Part shown: piece after piece, positions 21,163 to 32,148 of the stretch
How positions within the stretch are numbered: the stretch's first letter is position 1
Layout of the letters: the number at the start of each line of letters is the position of its first letter
Source of the DNA: Lonicera japonica
Taxonomy: Eukaryota > Streptophyta > Magnoliopsida > Dipsacales > Caprifoliaceae
Assembly: GCA_021464415.1 (NCBI GenBank)
Contig: CM038464.1
Coordinates: 3,472,001-3,536,000, forward strand
Length of the DNA stretch: 64,000 nt
Reading direction: 5' to 3'
The notes under the pieces: generated by a model
What the model was told of the DNA's origin: nothing
Seen by the model: only the letters and a program-made list of their open reading frames with translations
The model's database searches: none
Program-made: the position numbers and the translations under genes

Positions 21163-22610
21163 ATGTCTTCTAGACGAACTCAGCCAGACCCCATACTGGC
21201 CCTACAAGAGCAACAAGCTGCTCTTCAAGACCAGATTGACAGACTCTTAGCCCAAAGAAAGAGTCCCCGAGCCAGCTCAAGAAGCAGGTCATTTTCAGTC
21301 TCCGCGTCTGCTAATGTTCACCCAATCCTTCCACGAGTCCCAGTCAGAGAAAGACTCGGAGACCATGGCAGAGGATTTGGGGCGAGCCGCAGCAGAACTG
21401 CCGAGCTCGAATCCCATCACTCCAGCTCTACTAGGGAGACTTCTTATGAGGAAGTTTTTGCCTCACCCCCTCCTCCACCAGTAAGGAACCCATGGATTAA
21501 CGTGGTTCGTGAGAGGCGCTCAGACGAAGTTTCGCGACATCGGAGCCCAAGTATAGGCTTACCTCCCCTTTTGTCAGCTCAAATACCAGGACGAGAGGTG
21601 GAAGTTAGACCTAAGGGGTCCGTTTTTGATAGGATCTCTCGCAAATAGTCCGTCGAAGAGGTCGAGAAAAGACTGATGTCAAAGATGGAGGCCCAAATGG
21701 CAAAATGATGAAGACCGTGGGTCGTCTGACAGGGAACTCTACAGCAACTCTAATTAGGGACTCTAAGTCCCCTTTTGCGGATCACATTCAAAATTGCCTA
21801 GTTCTTAAAAAATTTAGACTCCCAGCGTTGGAATCCTACAATAGAACCACTGACCTTGTTGATCACTGGCAACAATACGGAAACATGATGGGGCTTCAGT
21901 ATGTCCCAGACAACATAATATGCAGAACCTTCGTTACCAATCTAAAGGAGGCAGCCCGAACATGGTGCAACAGCCTGCCACCGGGGTCGATCCCAAGCTC
22001 ACAAAATCTTGGTACCAAGTTCATTTCATATTTCTACCGAGAGCTTGAAAGAATATGATCGCCGTTTTAACCAAGAAAGCCTCATGGTCACCGACCTAAA
22101 TGAAGGAGTGGCGGTAGCAGCTTTCATGGAGGGAGTAACCTCCCCATACTGCCTCATGACTCTGGAAAGAATGGCCCCAAAGACCATGTCCGAGCTCTTG
22201 GATGAGGTCAACAAGCAGATCGGCGTGGAAGAAACTCTGTAAGGAAAGAACCTGTCAAGCTTGTCAACCTTTTTATCCTCCTCTAAGATCCAAAGGGGGC
22301 ACAACCTACCCCGCGGTCAGGAAAGAGAGGGTAAAAAGGGTAAGAAAGAATCAGACAAACCAGAGCCGAGAGAAGGCAAGGCACGCCAACATTTTACCCC
22401 CTGCAGCCCCTTTAAGTGAGGTCTATGCCCAATTAGATCCGGGGCAGATCCCAGAGGCTCGAAAAATGAAAACGCCTGAAAAAAAAAGGACGCGACCAAG
22501 TATTGTCGGTACCATAAGGATCACGACCATGAAACAGATGATTGCTGGAACATGAAGGAAGAAATTGAAAAACTCATTCAGAGAGGGAAACTCAGGCGAT
22601 ACGTAGATAG
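21163..22610 (+). pseudogene. gag of the Tat element (stops and frameshifts)
   Basis: The frame starts at ATG 21163 with MSSRRTQPDPILALQEQQAA, a coiled-coil start followed by a Ser/Arg-rich region. An in-frame TAG interrupts at 21646-21648. The capsid part continues in pieces at 21705-22058 (for example LPALESYNRTTDLVDHWQQY and FVTNLKEAARTWCNSLPPGS) and 22009-22242 (YDRRFNQESLMV, FMEGVTS). The nucleocapsid end has a CHHC knuckle, CRYHKDHDHETDDC, at about 22505-22548, then EEIEKLIQRGKL. At least two frame changes are needed. It would form the virus-like particle of an intact element. Confidence 0.85.
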
Positions 22611-23352
22611 AAAGAAGGGGGCTCCCTCAGAAGCCAAAAGAAAGGCACAAGAAAACAAAATCTTCATGATTGAAGGGGGCTCCTCCTACTCTGGGAAGAT
22701 CAATAGGTCCAGGAAGGCCTACATCAGACAAGCCAAATCCTCGAGCTTAGAGTCAGAATGTTTCAGCTTTAGACCTACCAAAATGGTGAAGTATGATGTG
22801 AAGGAGCTCGTATTCACCGACGAAGATATGAGCGGGGTAAAGTTCTCTCATGACGATCCTCTGGTAGTAACAGCGATAGTGGGCAATCACAATGTCCACA
22901 GAATTCTCATTGACACAGGGGTCACTTCCAACATCATGTACTACAGCGCCTTTAAGGCCATGGGTCTGACCACGGATCAGCTAACCCCTTCCTCGATCAC
23001 CTTGGTTGGTTTTTCAGGAGAAAAGACTAAATCTTTGGAAACAATTAAGCTCACTATAACCCTGGGAAAAGCTCCAAAACAGATCACCACAATCGTCGAG
23101 TTCTTGATATTAGATAGAGCCCCCCATTATAACGCCATCCTTGGCGGGGGAACGCTCAACGAGATCAGGGCTGCAATTTCAACTTGTAGCCTGACCATGA
23201 GATTCCCTACCCCCCACGGAGTCAGGGAGGTCAAAGGAAATCAGGTTGAAGCTCGTAGCTGCCAGTTTGGGATACTAAAAGAAGTCAGAACTACAGACAT
23301 CAGGGTTGTTGAGGTCAAAGTCACTACTGAAAAAGAATTAATAGGGACATGA
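22552..23352 (+). pseudogene. protease region of pol
   Basis: An open frame of 266 codons runs from the end of the nucleocapsid into the aspartic protease. The catalytic motif is ILIDTGVTSNIMY around 22899-22940; the family usually has DTG-SS/AS, and here TS. A later ILGGGTLNEIRA segment corresponds to the conserved flap and strand. The frame ends at a TGA (23350-23352) just before the reverse transcriptase frame, so the polyprotein is interrupted. Confidence 0.8.
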
Positions 23353-23430
23353 GAGCTTAGCGATATAGAGAAGTGGGAGATCGACACCTTAGATCCCAGG
23401 GATAAAGAAAAAGAGCTCCATGGTGAACCA

Positions 23431-25746
23431 ATGGAAAACTTGAAAGATTTAGTTCTGAACCCCTCACAGCCCGACAAGATCCTGGAAATCAGTAATCAAC
23501 TTTGTACAGAGATCAGAGAAGAACTTTGTCAATGCTTACGGGCTAATGCTGATATCTTCGCATGGTCCCACGATGATATGAAGGGGCTAAACTTGGAGGT
23601 CATGGTACACAGGCTCAATGTCGACCCCACTTTTAAACCCATAAGGCAAAAGAAAAGAAATTTTACTACAAAAAGGAATTTGGCCCCCAAAGAAGAGGTC
23701 CAGAAGCTCCTTCGAGCTGGTTTCATTCCGGAGGTCCACTATCCGAAGTGGCTCTCTAATATAGTGCTCGTAAAGAAACACAGTAAAAACTGGAGAATGT
23801 GCGTGAACTTCAAAGACCTCAACAAAGCCTGTCCGAAAGACAGTTTTTCACTCCCAAAGATTGACCAGCTTGTAGACGCTACTACGGGCCATGAAATGTT
23901 GAGTTTTATGGATGCATATTCCAGTTACAATCAAGTCAGAATGGCTCCAGAAGATGAAGAGAAAACCTCTTTTATCACCAACGAAGGCACGCACTGTTAC
24001 AAAGCTATGTCATTCGAACTAAGAAATGCAGGAGCTACCTACCAAAGGGTGATGAACGCGTTGTTTAAAGACCAAATAGGCAAAAACATGGAGGTTTATG
24101 TTGATTACATGTTGGTTAAAAGCCTTAAAGCCGTAAACCATGTGGCCGACCTCAATGAAGCCTTTGCCATACTCAGACAGAATGGTATGTCCCTCAACCT
24201 AGCCAAATGCGCTTTTGGAGTTAAATGGGGGAAATTCTTGGGCTTTATGGTCACTCAAAGGAGAATTGAAGCTAATCTAGAGAAGATACAAGCCCTTATT
24301 GACATGAGATCTCCATCCAAACCGAAAGAAGTCCAAAGTCTGACAGAAAGAGTGGCAGCTCTTAACAGGTTCATCTTCAGAGTAACCGACAAGTGCCACC
24401 ATTTCTTCAAAACTTTAAAAAAAGCCTTCGAGTGGACTGAAGAATGCGAGCTGACTTTCCAGCAGCTCAAACAGTACCTCGAAACCCCTCCCCTCCTTAG
24501 TTCACCAAAGAAGGAGGAAATTCTAAGTTTATACTCGGCAGTATCACGAACAACAGTTAATTCAGCACTGATAAGGAACGATGAAGGAGCTCAACTACCA
24601 GTACACTATACGAGGAAAGCTCTGCACGCTGCCAAACTAAACTACCCAAGGTTGGAGAAGTTAGCCTATGCCCTGCTCATCACATCTCGAAAGCTAAGAC
24701 CCTACTTTCAGGCCCACACCATAGATGTGCTCACAGATCAACCACTGCGAAGAATTCTCGACAAGCCAGAACAATCAGGTCGTCTGGCCATATGGGCCGT
24801 GGAACTTGGGCAGTTAGTGATTAACTACTGGCCTCAAACATCGATCAAGGGCCAGGCGGTAGCGGACTTCATAGCCGAATTCACCTACACAGAGGAACAG
24901 GTTGGGGAGCCGCCAGAGCTACTCTCACTCCCAAACCCAAACACTTCGACCCATACCACTTCGATGAACCTGTTGCCAGGAGTGCCCATATGGATCTTGC
25001 ACGCCGATGGAGCTTCTAATCTACAAGGTTCTGGAGCTAGTTTGGTGCTAATCACTCTTGAGGCCAACACCTTGGAGATAGCATTGAAATTCCTATTTAA
25101 GGCCTCCAATAACGAAGCTGAGTACAAAGCCATCATTTCAAACTTGAAAATAGCTGGTGATCTGGGAGCAAAGCAGATGGTGGTCTATAATGACTCCGCG
25201 ATAGTAATCGGTCAAATATTTGGTCACAATATTGCAAAAAAAGAGCGCATGGCCGCCTACTTGACGAAGGCTAAAACGACAGCTCAGAGGTACTTTAACT
25301 TAGTTTTCATTAAGGTCCCACGAGCTCAGAATAATAAGGCAGATCGTCTAGCCAAGCTCGCCACGACTTCAGACTTACCAAGTGGGATTCACGTTGAATA
25401 TTTGGAAAGAAAAGCCATAGATGAACCCTTGGAGTTAGACACGGCTCCAGTACAGGTCTGCAAATGCTGGATTGATCTAATTTTAAATTATCTCACTGAA
25501 GAAACTCTCCCTGAAGATGGGAAGATGGCCAAAATGATAAAATACATGTCCAACAGATATGTGGTCATCGAAGCAACATTGTACAAGAGAGGGTCTGTCC
25601 TCCATTTTTTGCTCTGCCTACACCCGCACCAAGTCCAAACAACCCTGCTAGAGATTCATGAAGGTCTATGTGGAGGACATCCAGCAGCTCGCTCACTAGC
25701 ACTCAAAGTTGGCAGACAAGGCTATTTCTGGCATATTATCCTATAA
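23431..25746 (+). pseudogene. reverse transcriptase, RNase H and second RNase H of pol
   Basis: A 771-codon open stretch. Reverse transcriptase blocks are WLSNIVLVKKHSKNWRMCVN (residues about 108-127), DLNKACPKDSFSLPKID, FMDAYSSYNQVRM and the catalytic box. The box reads YVDYMLV instead of YVDDMLV: the codon at 24106-24108 is TAC, removing an essential Asp. The Gypsy RNase H follows (LLSSPKKEEILSLYSAVS to VDVLTDQPLRRIL-like residues). Next is a second RNase H (ILHADGASNLQGSG, NNEAEYKAI, NNKADRLAKLAT), typical of Tat elements. The frame ends at TAA 25744-25746 at the start of integrase, right after the HHCC His residues (EIHEGLCGGHPAA). Confidence 0.92.
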
Positions 25747-26702
25747 GACGCAAAGAAAATGGTAAAGAAATGTGACAAGTGCCAGCGATTCGCCAACATC
25801 CAACAGCTCCCAGCAGAGCTCATGACACCCGTGAGCATCCCTTGGTCTTTCTCTCAACAGGGCATGAATATAGTGAGACCTTTTCCTCTAGGTAAAGGAC
25901 AGACCAAGTTCACAGTTTTGGCCATCGATTATTTCACTAAATGGGTTGAGGCTGAGGCACTAACAACGATCACCACCATGAAGATTCAGAATTTCGTGTG
26001 GAGAAACATCATCTATAGTTTTGGTCTCCCAAAAATCCTCATCACTGATAATGAAAAACAGTTTAACTGCGACCTCTTTAGAGATTTCTGCGAAGGGCAT
26101 GGAATCGAGAACTATTACAGCTCACTTATCCACCCTCAAGCCAATGGAAAAATGGAAGTCACCAACAGAACCCAACTGAGCTCATTGAAGAAAAGACTTG
26201 ATGATGCCAAAGAAAACTGGTCTGAAGAGCTCCCATCGGTCCTATGGGCCTACAGGACCACCATCAGGAGCCCAACCGGTGAAACCCTTTATCACTGACC
26301 TACGGAACAGAAGCGGTCATTCTAGTAGAGATAGGAGTGCTAACTTACAGAGTCAACCATCATGACCCAACTCGTAACAATGAGAACCTATTGGCTAACT
26401 TAGATCTCCTCGAAAAAAAAAGAGAGCAAGCTCGAATCAAAGAAGAGGCATATAAAAGAAGCATGATCAAGAGTTATAACAAAAGGGTTAAGCACATGAG
26501 TCTGAATATTGGTGACTTAGTACTTCAGAAAGTCACCCTAGCAACAAAGATTTTTGAACATAGCAAACTCGCTGCGAAGTGGGAAGGTCCCTATGTGGCC
26601 ACCAAGGTTAGCCGACCAGGCACCTACTATTTGAGGACCATGGATGGTATGGAGCTCATGCGACCGTGAAACATAGAGCACCTCAAGAGATACTATCCTT
26701 AA
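25747..26702 (+). pseudogene. integrase of pol
   Basis: In frame after the stop comes KKCDKCQRFA, the Cys pair of the HHCC zinc-binding domain. The catalytic core follows. The first Asp is replaced by Asn (GMNIVRPFP, codon 25867-25869). The second Asp is in ITDNEKQF and the Glu is in PQANGKMEVTNR. A frameshift near 26290 breaks the core from the C-terminal part (26337-26669: NHHDPTRNNENLLANLD, SYNKRVKHMSLNIGDLVL, KWEGPYVATKVSRPGTYYL). The last residues (HLKRYYP) precede a stop at about 26702. There is no chromodomain, consistent with a non-chromoviral lineage. Confidence 0.9.
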
Positions 26703-27640
26703 ATTAAGACAGGTTATATCTTTGTAATAGTTGCTCTTTTGTAGAAGTGTATACGAAATATTTTGTGTGACACTTCATTCTCTGAAAATTACGCTCTATA
26801 AAAAAAAAAACTTCACAAAGAGGACGGTTTGCTAACTTAAGAAGCCTGGTAACAAGTGAGAAGATTGTCAGAATTTACCTAAGTCAGAAGGGAGTATGAC
26901 TCTATTTAAAACTTAGCCAAAAATGACAAATTTTCCTTTTAAGACACCAAGGGCTTAAAAAAAATATATGTATATATATAAAATTAAAAATACCTCTAAT
27001 TAAAGAGGTCAGTTTATTGGTGCACAGCTCTCTTACAGAGCACACTTACACTCTGAGGAGTCTAACTGGCGTTTGGAAAGAATCTTACAAAATTTGCTTA
27101 AAGTCTAGGAAGCACAACTCTTATAGACTTAGCCAAAACAAGAATAATTCTTTACGTACAAATGACCCAATAAAAATCGGTTCCACACCAGGTCCCTCTT
27201 GGGAAACTGCAAAAAGACCTCTAACATCTTTACTGGATTTATTTTATCTCTTTTGCCTTTACCGTTTTATTTTAAGTGTAGGGGAAAAAGGGATAACCAT
27301 TCATATATGGCTTATTCAATCTCACAATAACAACTCAAAACAAAATATAAAAAGAGTACACAGAAGATATAAAAAAAAATATAATACAAACTTGTTTATT
27401 TACTGATGAAAGGGGATGTTACAGGTGGAATATCTACAGAACACTTGTTTAAAGAACACAATCCTCACTAGATATTACAGGTGGAATATCTACGGAACAC
27501 TTGTTTAAAGAACAAAATCCCCATTAGAGGTGTATACATTGTCTGGGCTGAACGGTATGCTATTGAATGATAAGCATATATATGTTGGACCCCTTCTTCG
27601 CAAACAAAAAGACATGGAAGTGGAGGGGTAGATAACTTAT
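26703..27640 (+). other. non-coding 3' region of the Tat element
   Basis: The stretch 26820-26960 (GAAGCCTGGTAACAAGTGAG, ACCTAAGTCAGAAGGGAGTA) matches, inverted, 2150-2280 of the left-hand element, showing a conserved untranslated block. The 129-codon open frame at 27017-27406 shows no recognisable motif and no counterpart in the left-hand element. I regard it as chance. Confidence 0.6.
27418..27530. repeat. 57-bp tandem duplication in the Tat 3' region
   Basis: TTACAGGTGGAATATCTAC, then A/G, GAACACTTGTTTAAAGAACA and AATCC occur twice in a row with few differences. It lies between integrase and the antisense ORF. Confidence 0.8.
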
Positions 27641-27644
27641 CTAA

Positions 27645-28043
27645 TCAAAGAAAAGGCTGAAGAGTCCGAAAATCATCAGCACCAAAATTCAAAATAGTAC
27701 TTAAATCAGAAAAAGAATAATCAGAAAAATCATGGCGAATATCCCCTAAAGTAGTCCGGTTAGGGCTTGTTGTTTTGGCAAAATTCGTAACAAAATCATC
27801 TAGCAAAGATTGCGATAAAAAACCGTCCAAGGCAGCCTGATAAACGGCGTCCAAGGTAGCCTGGTCATAGGACTGATTTGGAAATGACGGCAAATCCACT
27901 TCAGTCAGAAGAGCCCCATTTTTTATAAGATTCGTGGTAGTCGAAAGGATGTCCTGTAGACCCTCTTCCGATATAAGGAGCTTTAAAAAACTTTCGAGAA
28001 CAGGTTCTGAAAGATCCATGGCAGTTGGAATAACATTAGGCAT
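27645..28043 (-). CDS. C-terminal antisense ORF of the Tat element (acidic, unknown)
   Basis: A 132-codon open frame beginning MPNVIPTAMDLSEPVLESF. It overlaps the end of the LOB-like ORF upstream in another frame. Its upstream extension (PSSAENN) has no stop directly before the ATG, so it was probably the C-terminal part of the same protein, separated by a frameshift. A direct duplication of CTCGAGGTTC around 28069-28090 sits at the junction. Composition is acidic and Ser/Leu/Asp-rich with short amphipathic stretches (QATLDAVYQAALDGFLSQSL, DFSDYSFSDLSTIL), reminiscent of an activation domain. I recognise no family. Confidence 0.5.
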   Translation of the reverse strand: MPNVIPTAMDLSEPVLESFLKLLISEEGLQDILSTTTNLIKNGALLTEVDLPSFPNQSYDQATLDAVYQAALDGFLSQSLLDDFVTNFAKTTSPNRTTLGDIRHDFSDYSFSDLSTILNFGADDFRTLQPFL

Positions 28044-28465
28044 GTTATTTTCTGCCGACGAAGGGAACCTCGAGGAACCTCGAGGAGGAGCAAATGAGCA
28101 TAATGGGTTAACGCAGGAAGACCCCCTTCTAATCGAGCTTCTAATGTCGTCACCCGTGCTTGTAATTCTTCCACTTTTTGTTCAAGAGAAGCAAGAAGAG
28201 TAGTACAGCCTCTAATGGGATTCTCGATCCTCGCCGTTGCTTCAAGAAGATATGAACTAAGAGTCTCAAGATGTTGATTTTTAGGGACATCTTGCAAAAA
28301 AGATGCAACATTCCTCACCCCGAAAACAGTGAAGATTGTGTGATAATCCTGACGATCAATTATATTCCAAATTTTTTTAGCATGTTGACAATATAGAGGA
28401 CATCTTTTGTGGCTATAAGCGCAAGCCAGACATGGAGGACCTGCAAAACGGTGAGTGCTCGACAT
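27983..28465 (-). CDS. LOB/AS2-domain-like antisense ORF carried by the Tat element
   Basis: A 160-codon ORF antisense to gag-pol. Residues 13-27 read CLACAYSHKRCPLYC, exactly the C-x2-C-x6-C-x3-C zinc motif of plant LOB (LBD/AS2) transcription factors. It is followed by the GAS-like block (IFTVFGVRNVASFLQDVP), then EATARIENPIRGC, and a Leu-zipper-like coiled coil (LLASLEQKVEELQARVTTLE). These parts occur in the order and spacing of LBD proteins, where the domain binds DNA and dimerises. No intron is present at the usual LBD position. After about residue 112 the frame continues into unrelated-looking residues, probably past a frameshift into the next ORF. Function in the element is unknown. 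Confidence 0.75.
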   Translation of the reverse strand: MSSTHRFAGPPCLACAYSHKRCPLYCQHAKKIWNIIDRQDYHTIFTVFGVRNVASFLQDVPKNQHLETLSSYLLEATARIENPIRGCTTLLASLEQKVEELQARVTTLEARLEGGLPALTHYAHLLLLEVPRGSLRRQKITCLMLFQLPWIFQNLFSKVF

Positions 28466-29210
28466 TGTTTTGGTTTACTTTTGTAAGAGAAATTGTATTA
28501 CAAAAGAGAAAAATGGCGTTAGAAGAAATGGATAGTGATGGAAGAAATGGATTGGGTCTCGAGGAAGATGAAGAGGGAGAAGGGATAAGAGCACATATTT
28601 CGAGTTTGGAAAAGAAGGGAAAGCTGTCTGAAAAAGAGAAAGGGAAAGGAGCCTTCGACAGGGAGGATCTCGAGAAAAAAATTTCGCTGAAATGGGGCCG
28701 ATAACAAAAGATGTGCCAAAAGAAAAAGAAAAAGAAAAAGAATATATATATGTGTGTGTGTGTATGAAATAAATAGTTGAAAAATGCCCGAGTAGGATCA
28801 AACTATTTATGACCAAAAGTATAGCGAGCTTTACATATTAATGTTCCAAGCTCTACGACTTGCATCAAATGTTTAATGAGTTCCACACATTGATGTTTCG
28901 AGCTCAACGACTAGCATCCGAGATCTAGCCTCATTGAACTAAGACTCGAGATCAACGTCTAGCCAGCCTTACACAATGATGTTTTAAAACTCTAAGACTA
29001 ATGATCAAAGTTTAGCTAGCTTTACACATTAATGTTCCGAAACTCCACAAACCTATGGTTAAGGGCTAACAAAGCCCTACACATCGGTTATTCGAGCTCT
29101 CCTCATGATTATCTCCCTCCACAAAGTACCCGCTTTTACGCCTTAGTTTTGAGCCAGACCATTTATCCAGCAAAAATATTTATCCTTCGCATTCAGCTTT
29201 TAGCATAAAA
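28466..29210. other. Tat 3' non-coding region with ~60-bp degenerate repeats
   Basis: From about 28830 to 29090 a phrase of the type TTACACATTAATGTTCCAAG, GCTC and ACGACT recurs four to five times at roughly 60-bp spacing, strongly diverged. The stretch 28690-28770 is purine-rich with an (AT)/(GT) tract. It could contain the promoter of the antisense ORF (minus strand), which is inference only. Confidence 0.5.
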
Positions 29211-29229
29211 ATAAAGGATAAGGGGCAAT
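29211..29229 (+). other. polypurine tract
   Basis: ATAAAGGATAAGGGGCAAT directly precedes the 3' LTR start at 29230. This position and purine content fit the plus-strand primer site of LTR retrotransposons. Confidence 0.75.
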
Positions 29230-30026
29230 TGATGGGGTTAAATACTAATTTTACCATTGGTCTACAAAAGTAATTCAACATTTTTTACCTTCGGTAAAAT
29301 CTCATTTTTACCTCCACATCTACCACATCTCACCTACCTCACCTACCTCCACCAAAGATTACCTTTTGCCCTTCATTTTTATCAAATTTACCTTTTTTGC
29401 CATTCTCCATTTACCTATAAATACCTCCCACCATTCATTCATTCAACACACAACAAAAACACATCTTATTTCTCTCCCAAGATCCATCTATCTCTTCCAA
29501 GAGATATAAAGCCATTGGCAATACAAAAATAAGCCAATTTTCGAGGGTCTTATACTATCTCTTTTCATACCCCAAAAAATACCAACAACCCTTATACACT
29601 CTCTCTCTTACATAGTTTATTATTTATTCTGTTAAAATATTTGTAATCCTAATTCTATACTTATAAATAGAATTAAGGAAATTATATAGAGAGAGATTGG
29701 TAGCTTGTATTATCATCCAAATCGATTGCCTTTGAGCTAATACAAAGCAAGCACACACAAAAGGAGGACGTACTGCCGGACTAGCATAAGCGCTACCGGG
29801 AGAACCTACCTTAATAAAAAAAATGTCACGTGTTCATCTTCATTTTTAATTAATTTATGTCGATACTGTTCACAATCACTGTTCACATATACGGTGGTAC
29901 TGTTCATAATCACCATACACATATACGGTGGTACTGTTCACAACACTGTTCATAGTACAATCCAATTCACCATTATTTACTGATTGGTCGGTCGTTAATT
30001 ATCTGTTCTAGATTTTGACACCATCA
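29230..30026 (+). repeat. 3' LTR (full length, 797 bp)
   Basis: It begins TGATGGGGTTAAATAC and ends TTTTGACACCATCA, giving TGATGG/CCATCA terminal inverted repeats. It is followed by the ATAAA duplication (30027-30031). TATAAATA lies at 29416-29423. The final 45 bp (from GATTGGTCGG) are not present in the 5' copy. Confidence 0.9.
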
Positions 30027-30031
30027 ATAAA

Positions 30032-32139
30032 TATTTAATAAACTTTGTATTTGATAAAATCCCAGATTACAGGTCGTGATATTATATATCACAAATCGCT
30101 TTTGTTTTAAAAATACATGTAATTTTAATTGTTGTCCACAACAATATTTTTTTTATTTTACTAATGCGATTTTCCTATTTATAAATAAGTTTCGTAAAAA
30201 ACTCTTATGAGAGAAAAGTTCAATATTACATATAATATTCACAAACTAGGCATTAAGTACAATTGCAAATTCTAATGTAAATTTTATTTTTTTATAAAAT
30301 TAAAGTTTCTTATAAATACCTTCATTTAATAAAAATAAAAATACCATGTTATATAAGAAATGAATTTTATTAGTTGCGCTATTGCGATTTTGGTTGATCA
30401 TAAAATTTTCGTTAATCAATTTGTTTATCTAAAAGGCGTAAAAAAAAGATCGAAATAAATTAATTAAAAATATATTTTTATATTTGTTTTGTTCTTCGGC
30501 AATCACAGGGTAAAATAATACCACATGTAGGGGTGGTATAGTTTTATCCGGTTCTAATGGGATAAAAAGATAATTAATCATAAGTACGCTCATGTCTTGT
30601 ATTGTACCAAACACGGAATATGATGAATATATTATATTTACCATTACACCAAACATATGATATAATTTGTTTATTTAATCTTTTTTAAAATAAACAATAA
30701 ATATAATTAATTAATTTAATCTCACCTCTAATTTCACACAACAAATACACCCTTTAGTATATTGGTATATAACAAAGCAAAAAAAAAGGGGGGGGGGGGG
30801 GGGGGGGGGCTACATAACAAACGAATTTCTACGTTTCGAAAGGCAGAATAATTTGGACCAAACCAAATACTTAAAATCCCATTATTAAATCAATAAAATG
30901 TAATGTAGTTTGAAGTGGGTCATCCAATGTATGATAGTCGAAAGACCAAATCACAATTTGGACCTTGTCAAAAGTTTCCGGTCTTTTTGCTCTTTCTTTG
31001 TTTCTCCTACTTTTTATTTTATTTTTCAAAATAAAAATAAAAAAATCCTCTACTAACGGGGTGCCTATTTTTCTTTTGCATTAATTATGATTCACATTAC
31101 ACCACTCTGCTGAATTCAGGATGCATTTGTTGGGCGGGATATAAAATAGGATATGATAAATTGTTCATATGATAAGATAAAATAATAATATCCCATTTTT
31201 AATGTTGCGGTATATATGATATATTTATTTATCCTGTGTTTGATGCATGGCGAATAGGATATTGGGTAGGATAAAATAATCGCACTTACACTTTTTATAT
31301 CACAAGATGCCGGGTTATTCTACTCCACCCAAAAGATGGTATTATTTTACAACCCCAACTCCCCCCTTGTGGGATATCAAAATAATGTGAAAGTTCTGTT
31401 TTGAAAACTTTTTTCAGTCAAAACTTTAAATAATTAAATTGTTTAACTCATATTTCAACCACCAAAAATTTTAAGTACTCAACTAATAAAAAAAAAAAAA
31501 TTTACATGATATTTATAATTTTATTTATTTTAAAGAATATTTTTGTACGACTTTTTATTCAATATTTGCAAATAAAAAATTACATTACCAGCTGATTCTT
31601 GTGAATAATAACTAAAATATAGTGCATCTTTGCACCATAATATAAGTAATATAATATACATTATTTTATGTTTTTTTGTTTGTAAAGGAAGAATTTTACA
31701 ATGTCTAATTTGATATTCATAAATAAAATCAAATTTTCATTTATGAAAATGATTTTTTCTAAATTAAAAGAGTGTAAGGGTAAAATACAATATAGGTGGA
31801 TTGATTTTTTTGATATGATTTAATAGCAACTTTTAAATAGCTTTAAAAATTGTCAATTATGTGTCAAATTTGTCATGAAAAAATATATACAAATACAAAG
31901 TATCACAAATGTGTAAAAATAGTTTTGGAGTGTTGACATATCATTTGGAGTATAATTAGACATATCTTTCCAAATATTAGACAATAAAATACTGATATTA
32001 GTTCATTTGTAAAAGTTTTACTAATTTATTTTATCCTATCCAGGTATCTAATTCAAGACTGCACCAAATACAAAATTTATTTAATCTTGTTTGATTGGTT
32101 CTTGTCATATCTTATCCTGCATAATCCATAACCGACTGA
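30032..32139. other. AT-rich intergenic DNA with MITE-like fragments
   Basis: No coding signal. Fragments with ACCAAACA and ATAGGATAAGATAA-type motifs (30480-30760 and 31119-31300) resemble short DNA-transposon repeats. A run of 9 A followed by 22 G lies at 30779-30809. Confidence 0.45.
30788..30809. repeat. 22-base poly-G run
   Basis: An uninterrupted G22 follows an A-run. Such a run is unusual in this AT-rich region, and may be real or a sequencing or assembly artefact. Confidence 0.9.
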
Positions 32140-32148
32140 TTTATATTA

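Larger units (their letters stand above)
20339..30026 (+). mobile_element. Tat-lineage Ty3/Gypsy LTR retrotransposon, 9.7 kb, inactive
   Basis: The order is 5' LTR, gag, protease, reverse transcriptase, RNase H, a second RNase H of the archaeal type, integrase, an antisense ORF, a polypurine tract and the 3' LTR, bounded by ATAAA duplications. The additional RNase H after the first one and an extra antisense ORF in the 3' region are hallmarks of the Tat lineage. Coding capacity is lost through stops in gag, a stop before integrase, frameshifts, and changed catalytic residues in RT and integrase. The 5' LTR lacks its last ~45 bp and no primer-binding site is visible. LTRs remain very similar apart from small indels, suggesting a fairly recent insertion. 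Confidence 0.92.

Noticed and set aside
27017..27406. 129-codon plus-strand frame in the Tat 3' region
   Set aside because: No motif, not conserved in the related element, and it overlaps untranslated sequence.
28432..28704. Glu/Lys-rich plus-strand frame opposite the start of the LOB-like ORF
   Set aside because: Composition reflects a purine-rich tract; no domain and no counterpart in other elements.
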